DNA from: Phycisphaerae bacterium
GTDB taxonomy: Bacteria; Planctomycetota; Phycisphaerae; JAAYCJ01
Direction of reading: 5' to 3'
Assembly: GCA_012514125.1 (NCBI GenBank)
Contig: JAAZAW010000158.1
Span: 1-9,438 of the forward strand
DNA: 9,438 nt
The notes under the pieces were generated by a model. That model had not been told where the DNA came from. It saw nothing but the letters and a program-made list of their open reading frames with translations, and did not search any database. A program made the position numbers and the translations under genes. Below are positions 5,915 to 9,438 of this stretch, piece by piece. The stretch's first letter is position 1. Every line of letters begins with the position of its first letter.

Positions 5915-7264
5915 ATGAATCAGGAACAACAAACCATAATCGATTCGATCGCCGACGGGGTTTTTACCATCGACAGCGATTGGAAAATTACATCGTTCAA
6001 TCGGGCGGCGGAGACGATCACCGGGGTTTTACGATCCCAGGCCATCGGGCGGTCCTGTTGCGAGGTTTTCCGTGCCAGTATCTGCGAGACGAACTGCGCA
6101 CTCAAGCAAACCATGAAAACGGGCAAACCGTTGGTCAATAAAACGGTGTATATCATCAACAGCCGAGGCAGACAGATTCCCATCAGCATTTCCACCGCCC
6201 TGCTCAAGGATTCCAAGGGAAAGGTCATCGGCGGCGTCGAAACCTTTCGCGACCTGAGCGTCGTGGAGGAACTTCGCAAGGAACTCCAGAAACAATATTC
6301 CTTCGCCGATATCATCGGACGAAGTTCGCGAATGCGGGACCTGTTCGCCATCTTGCCCGAAATTTCAGAAAGCAACAGCACCGTACTGCTCGAAGGGGCG
6401 TCGGGGACGGGCAAGGAACTTTTTGCGAGGGCCATTCATCATCTATCGCCGAGAAACAAAAAGAACTTCGTCGCCATCAACTGCGGCGCCCTGCCGGACA
6501 CACTTTTGGAATCGGAACTCTTCGGCTATAAGGCGGGCGCGTTTACCGACGCCCGGAAAGACAAAGCCGGTCGATTTGTCCTGGCGGACAAGGGAACCCT
6601 CTTTCTGGACGAGATCGGCGACATTTCACCCGCGATGCAGATACGATTGCTTCGGGTCCTTCAGGAGCGGGTTTTCGAGCCGCTTGGTTCTGTTGAGCCG
6701 ATTTGCGTGGATGTTCGCGTGATTGCCGCAAGCAATAAAGACCTGAACAAGCTGGTACAAAAAGGACTCTTCCGCGAAGATTTATATTACCGCATCAACG
6801 TCATCAAGCTGAAATTACCGCCCCTGCGAGATCGCCGGGAAGATATTCCGCTCCTGGCAGACCATTTTATCGCAAAGTTAAACCATCGTCAGGACAAAGC
6901 CATCGCCGGCCTCTCGCCTCAGGTCGTCAAGGTGCTTTTGGAATATGATTACCCCGGAAATGTCCGCGAGCTTGAAAATATCCTCGAACATGCGTTTGTC
7001 CTTTGTCGTCAAAACGTCATCGAGCTTAATCATCTGCCGAAGTATCTTCTGGAAAACACGTTGCCGGAACTATCGATTCCGAAGGCAGGAACGACCTTAC
7101 AGGAAATGGAAATTTTCATGATTCAGGATGCGATCCGGCGGAACCGCGGCAATCGAACATTGGCCGCTCGAGAACTTGGAATCGATGCGAGCACCCTGTT
7201 CCGGAAGATCAAACGCCTGAACATCGCCCTGCCGAACGATACAACCCAGACACATCCTGCGTAA
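5915..7264 (+). CDS. Sigma-54 activator with N-terminal Cys-rich PAS domain
   Basis: This is a one-component bacterial enhancer-binding protein of 449 residues. It uses ATP hydrolysis to open sigma-54 promoters, under control of a PAS sensor rather than a receiver domain. The PAS domain covers about 1-120 (IADGVFTIDSDWKITSFNRAA) and carries Cys48, Cys49, Cys57 and Cys61 in a CCEVFRASICETNC segment. The AAA+ domain follows: GASGTGKE Walker A at 161-168, the sigma-54 contact loop as GAFTDA at 208-213 instead of the usual GAFTGA, TLFLDEIGD Walker B at 228-236, and the arginine-finger segment FREDLYYRIN at 286-295. A Fis-type helix-turn-helix lies at about 413-435 (TLAARELGIDASTLFRKIKR). AAGAAG just before the ATG is a weak, close ribosome binding site. 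It follows queD by 30 bp and converges on the response regulator gene. The signal and target genes are unknown, and no symbol is justified. Confidence 0.93.
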   Translation: MNQEQQTIIDSIADGVFTIDSDWKITSFNRAAETITGVLRSQAIGRSCCEVFRASICETNCALKQTMKTGKPLVNKTVYIINSRGRQIPISISTALLKDSKGKVIGGVETFRDLSVVEELRKELQKQYSFADIIGRSSRMRDLFAILPEISESNSTVLLEGASGTGKELFARAIHHLSPRNKKNFVAINCGALPDTLLESELFGYKAGAFTDARKDKAGRFVLADKGTLFLDEIGDISPAMQIRLLRVLQERVFEPLGSVEPICVDVRVIAASNKDLNKLVQKGLFREDLYYRINVIKLKLPPLRDRREDIPLLADHFIAKLNHRQDKAIAGLSPQVVKVLLEYDYPGNVRELENILEHAFVLCRQNVIELNHLPKYLLENTLPELSIPKAGTTLQEMEIFMIQDAIRRNRGNRTLAARELGIDASTLFRKIKRLNIALPNDTTQTHPA

Positions 7265-7291
7265 AGGTCGCCAAGACAAATCGCTAATCGA

Positions 7292-8710
7292 TTATTGCAA
7301 CCCCAGATCGCGCATCTTCCGAAAAAGACTGGTTCGCGAAATACCGAGCGTGTGGGCGGTTTCCCGGCGATTGCCGTCGCAGCGCTTCAGCGCACGTTGA
7401 ATGATCTGTTTTTCCGCATTCGCCAGCAATTCAATGAGCGTACCGGAATCGTCGCATCCCAGGCCTCTTGTTTCAGCGCAGGCGGGTTCCACCACATCCG
7501 CCGGAAGGTCCTCCGGACCGATGACCGTACCGCGTGAAAGTACGACCGCACGTTCGATGGCGTTTTCAAGTTCGCGGACATTGCCGGGCCAGCGATAACG
7601 CGCCAGCAAACTCATCGCTTCAGGCAAAATCGATTCGACCGGTTTCTCATGAAGCCGGTGGAATTTCTCGAGGAAATGTTCCGCCAGCAACGGAATATCG
7701 CTCACCCGTTCGCGCAACGGCAGCAGATGAATTTCGACAACATTGATTCGATAATACAAGTCCTGACGAAATTTCTCTTCCTCCACCAGTTTTTTGAGAT
7801 TTTTATTCGTCGCCACAATCACCCGAAGGTTGACTGTAACGGTCTGGTCCGAACCGACAGGCTCGAACTGGCGCTCCTGCAAAACACGGAGCAATTTGAC
7901 CTGCATCGCCGGTGAGGCGCTATCGATTTCATCGAGAAAAATCGTCCCGCCGTCCGCCGCCAGAAATCGCCCCTGCTTATCGGCCACCGCGCCGGTGAAG
8001 GACCCTCTGACGTGGCCGAAGAGTTCGCTTTCCAGCAAATTTTCCGGCAGCGACCCGCAACTGACTTCGACAAAGGGGCCGGTGTTTCGCGGACTTTGCC
8101 GATGAATCGCCCTGGCCACCAGTGTCTTGCCTACGCCCGATTCTCCGGTGATCAAAACGCTCGTCGTTGTCGATGCCACCGATTCGATCAGGTCGAAAAC
8201 CTTCTGCATCCGGCGGTCGCGACCGACGATTTCTCCATATTGATTCTGACGCTGAAGCTGCTGTTTGAGCGCGAGATTTTCCGCCTGCAGCGCCTGCTGC
8301 TTGAGGGCACGTTGAATGCTCATGCGCAATTCATCGTCGATGATCGGCTTGGTCAGGTAATCATACGCGCCGAGCTTGATCGCATCGACCGCGGAATCGA
8401 TCGATCCAAAAGCGGTAATCACAATCGCCGCCGTCTGCGGAAAATGATCGTGTAAATATCGCAAAACGCCCAGACCGTCGATGCTGGGCATGTTCAGGTC
8501 GGTAATCATCAAATGAACCGGATTGCGTTCCAGCAGGACTCTGGCCTGATCGAAGGCCCCTGCCGTCAGAACACGATAGCCTTCCATTTCCAGAAATTCA
8601 CTCAGCGAATCGAGAATAAATCGATCGTCGTCCAGAATCAAAATCGTCGCCGTCGTCTTTTTAGAAGCATTGTTCGGCGTTTCTCGTACATTGGGTTCAG
8701 CCAGTTTCAT
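7292..8710 (-). CDS. NtrC-family sigma-54 response regulator
   Basis: This is a 472-residue DNA-binding response regulator. The receiver domain (about 21-137) has the acidic pocket DDD at 27-29, the phosphoacceptor Asp71 in ITDLNMPSIDG, Thr99 in ITAFG and Lys121 in LTKP. A glutamine-rich helical linker (about 138-155) leads to the AAA+ domain: GESGVGKT Walker A at 189-196, the sigma-54 loop GSFTGA at 236-241, TIFLDE Walker B at 256-261, and FRQDLYYRIN at 314-323. A Fis-type helix-turn-helix closes the protein (about 447-466, ETAHTLGISRTSLFRKMR). An N-terminal extension of about 20 polar residues precedes the receiver. The start is fixed by GAGGAG 10 nt upstream and by the ATGA overlap with the kinase stop codon, so the two are translated together. 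Phosphorylation by that kinase should drive oligomer formation and open sigma-54 promoters. Which operon it controls cannot be told. Confidence 0.95.
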   Translation of the reverse strand: MKLAEPNVRETPNNASKKTTATILILDDDRFILDSLSEFLEMEGYRVLTAGAFDQARVLLERNPVHLMITDLNMPSIDGLGVLRYLHDHFPQTAAIVITAFGSIDSAVDAIKLGAYDYLTKPIIDDELRMSIQRALKQQALQAENLALKQQLQRQNQYGEIVGRDRRMQKVFDLIESVASTTTSVLITGESGVGKTLVARAIHRQSPRNTGPFVEVSCGSLPENLLESELFGHVRGSFTGAVADKQGRFLAADGGTIFLDEIDSASPAMQVKLLRVLQERQFEPVGSDQTVTVNLRVIVATNKNLKKLVEEEKFRQDLYYRINVVEIHLLPLRERVSDIPLLAEHFLEKFHRLHEKPVESILPEAMSLLARYRWPGNVRELENAIERAVVLSRGTVIGPEDLPADVVEPACAETRGLGCDDSGTLIELLANAEKQIIQRALKRCDGNRRETAHTLGISRTSLFRKMRDLGLQ

Positions 8711-9438
8711 CGGATGGTTTCTCCTCGATACGTCACATTCGGTTCAAGCGACGCCGGAAGCTCAACTTCAAAACACGCGCCGCCCTCCGTCCGATTATCC
8801 GCGGAGATTTTTCCGCAATATTGCCCGACGATCTCCCGTGAAATCGCCAGTCCAAGCCCCGTCCCCTCACCAGGCGGTTTGGTCGTAAAAAAAGGATCAA
8901 ACAGGTATTGACGATCCACCGGCAATCCCGTGCCCGTATCTTCAAAAACAATTTGAACCGTCGAATCGCCCCGCCGCGTCCGAATCGTCACAACACCCTC
9001 GCTGTGCGGATCGAGTCTTTTTTTCTCTATCACCGCGTCGATGGCATTTTTCAAAAGATTGCAAAACACCTGGTAGAGTTTCGGCCCGCCCGCGTGCGGA
9101 AGATTTTCTTCCAGCCGACATTCCATGCGCACTCCCGCCAGAGTCGCACGCGCCGAGAGGGTCCGAACCGCCTGCTCGACGAGATGATTAATGGAAATCG
9201 TTTCAATGCTCGCCTGCCCATGACGCGCAAATTGCGACAAATCCGATAAAATTTCGTTGATCTTGCCCAGTGCCTCCTGCGCGGAGGATAAATATTCCGT
9301 CACTTTTTCCGGGGCATTCGAAGAAGCCGCCGGCTCTTGCAAACGGCGCATCGCCAGTTTGATATATCGCAGCGATCCATCGAGCGGATTGTTCAGTTCG
9401 TGGGCGATCTTTGCCGCCAGCCCCGTCATGCTCTGAAA
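8707..9438 (-). CDS. Sensor histidine kinase, N-terminal part missing
   Basis: The frame is open to the right edge, so this is the last 243 residues of a longer kinase. The ATG at 9427-9429 lies inside the HisKA helix and is probably not the true start. The phosphorylated His is in KIAHELNNPLDGS (fragment residue 13). The ATPase domain has the N box in NLLKNAIDAV, the G1 box in FEDTGTGLP, the F box in DPFFTTKP and the G2 box in GEGTGLGLAIS. This arrangement is that of NtrB/AtoS-type kinases, which pair with NtrC-type regulators, and the next gene is such a regulator, overlapping by ATGA. The sensor portion, and whether the protein is membrane-bound, lie outside the window. Autophosphorylation and transfer to Asp71 of the regulator is the expected role. 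Confidence 0.93.
   Translation of the reverse strand, partial: FQSMTGLAAKIAHELNNPLDGSLRYIKLAMRRLQEPAASSNAPEKVTEYLSSAQEALGKINEILSDLSQFARHGQASIETISINHLVEQAVRTLSARATLAGVRMECRLEENLPHAGGPKLYQVFCNLLKNAIDAVIEKKRLDPHSEGVVTIRTRRGDSTVQIVFEDTGTGLPVDRQYLFDPFFTTKPPGEGTGLGLAISREIVGQYCGKISADNRTEGGACFEVELPASLEPNVTYRGETIR
8721..8726 (-). promoter_or_regulatory. Response regulator ribosome binding site inside the kinase gene
   Basis: GAGGAG on the minus strand lies 10 nt before the regulator ATG, within the last codons of the kinase. It is the strongest ribosome binding site in the window and supports coupled translation of the pair. Confidence 0.65.

Noticed and set aside
7265..7291. Bidirectional terminator between the two activator genes
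   Set aside because: Only a small AATCGATT palindrome is present, with no GC-rich stem or T run.

Overview
The window carries eight recognisable protein genes, two of them cut by the window edges, plus one repeat-rich spacer of about 600 bp. Two enhancer-binding activators show that the organism uses sigma-54. The gene set (UDP-sugar dehydrogenase, PfkA, a fused glutaminase/NAD synthetase, an ScpB with long tails, QueD, a PAS-type sigma-54 activator) and the degenerate heptanucleotide repeats suggest a Gram-negative bacterium, possibly Planctomycetota or a relative. That placement is inference and weak. Nothing points to a plasmid, phage or insertion sequence, and the genes look chromosomal.

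Layout. (1) 1-1047 (+): 3' part of a UDP-glucose/UDP-sugar 6-dehydrogenase, which supplies UDP-uronic acids for envelope polysaccharide. (2) 4827-1081 (-): a probable operon pfkA - nadE - scpB, ending tail to tail with ugd. The gaps are 54 and 6 bp, and the scpB ribosome binding site lies in the last codons of nadE. A sigma-70-like promoter and a short dyad lie just before pfkA. (3) 4828-5428: spacer holding a 21-bp tandem repeat (seven good units and one degraded, each with TCCG...CGGA dyad symmetry), a second repeat of four 7-bp units, and the pfkA and queD promoter candidates. Read on the minus strand, the 21-bp array encodes a regular heptad coiled coil. (4) 5429-7264 (+): queD followed after 30 bp by a one-component sigma-54 activator with a Cys-rich PAS domain. 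(5) 8710-7292 and upstream (-): an NtrC-type response regulator whose start codon overlaps the stop codon of its sensor kinase (ATGA). The kinase runs off the right edge. This two-component pair converges on the PAS activator with a 27-bp gap.

How the genes may work together. The pfkA-nadE-scpB transcript would join glycolytic flux, NAD supply and chromosome condensation, presumably as growth-linked housekeeping. The right half is a regulatory block with two independent routes to sigma-54 transcription: one set by a PAS signal, the other by phosphorelay. No convincing -24/-12 promoter was seen in the window, so their targets are probably elsewhere.

The least explained part is the spacer at 4998-5320. 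It is the best place to look for something undescribed, although an ordinary expanding repeat or a small coiled-coil protein would also explain it.
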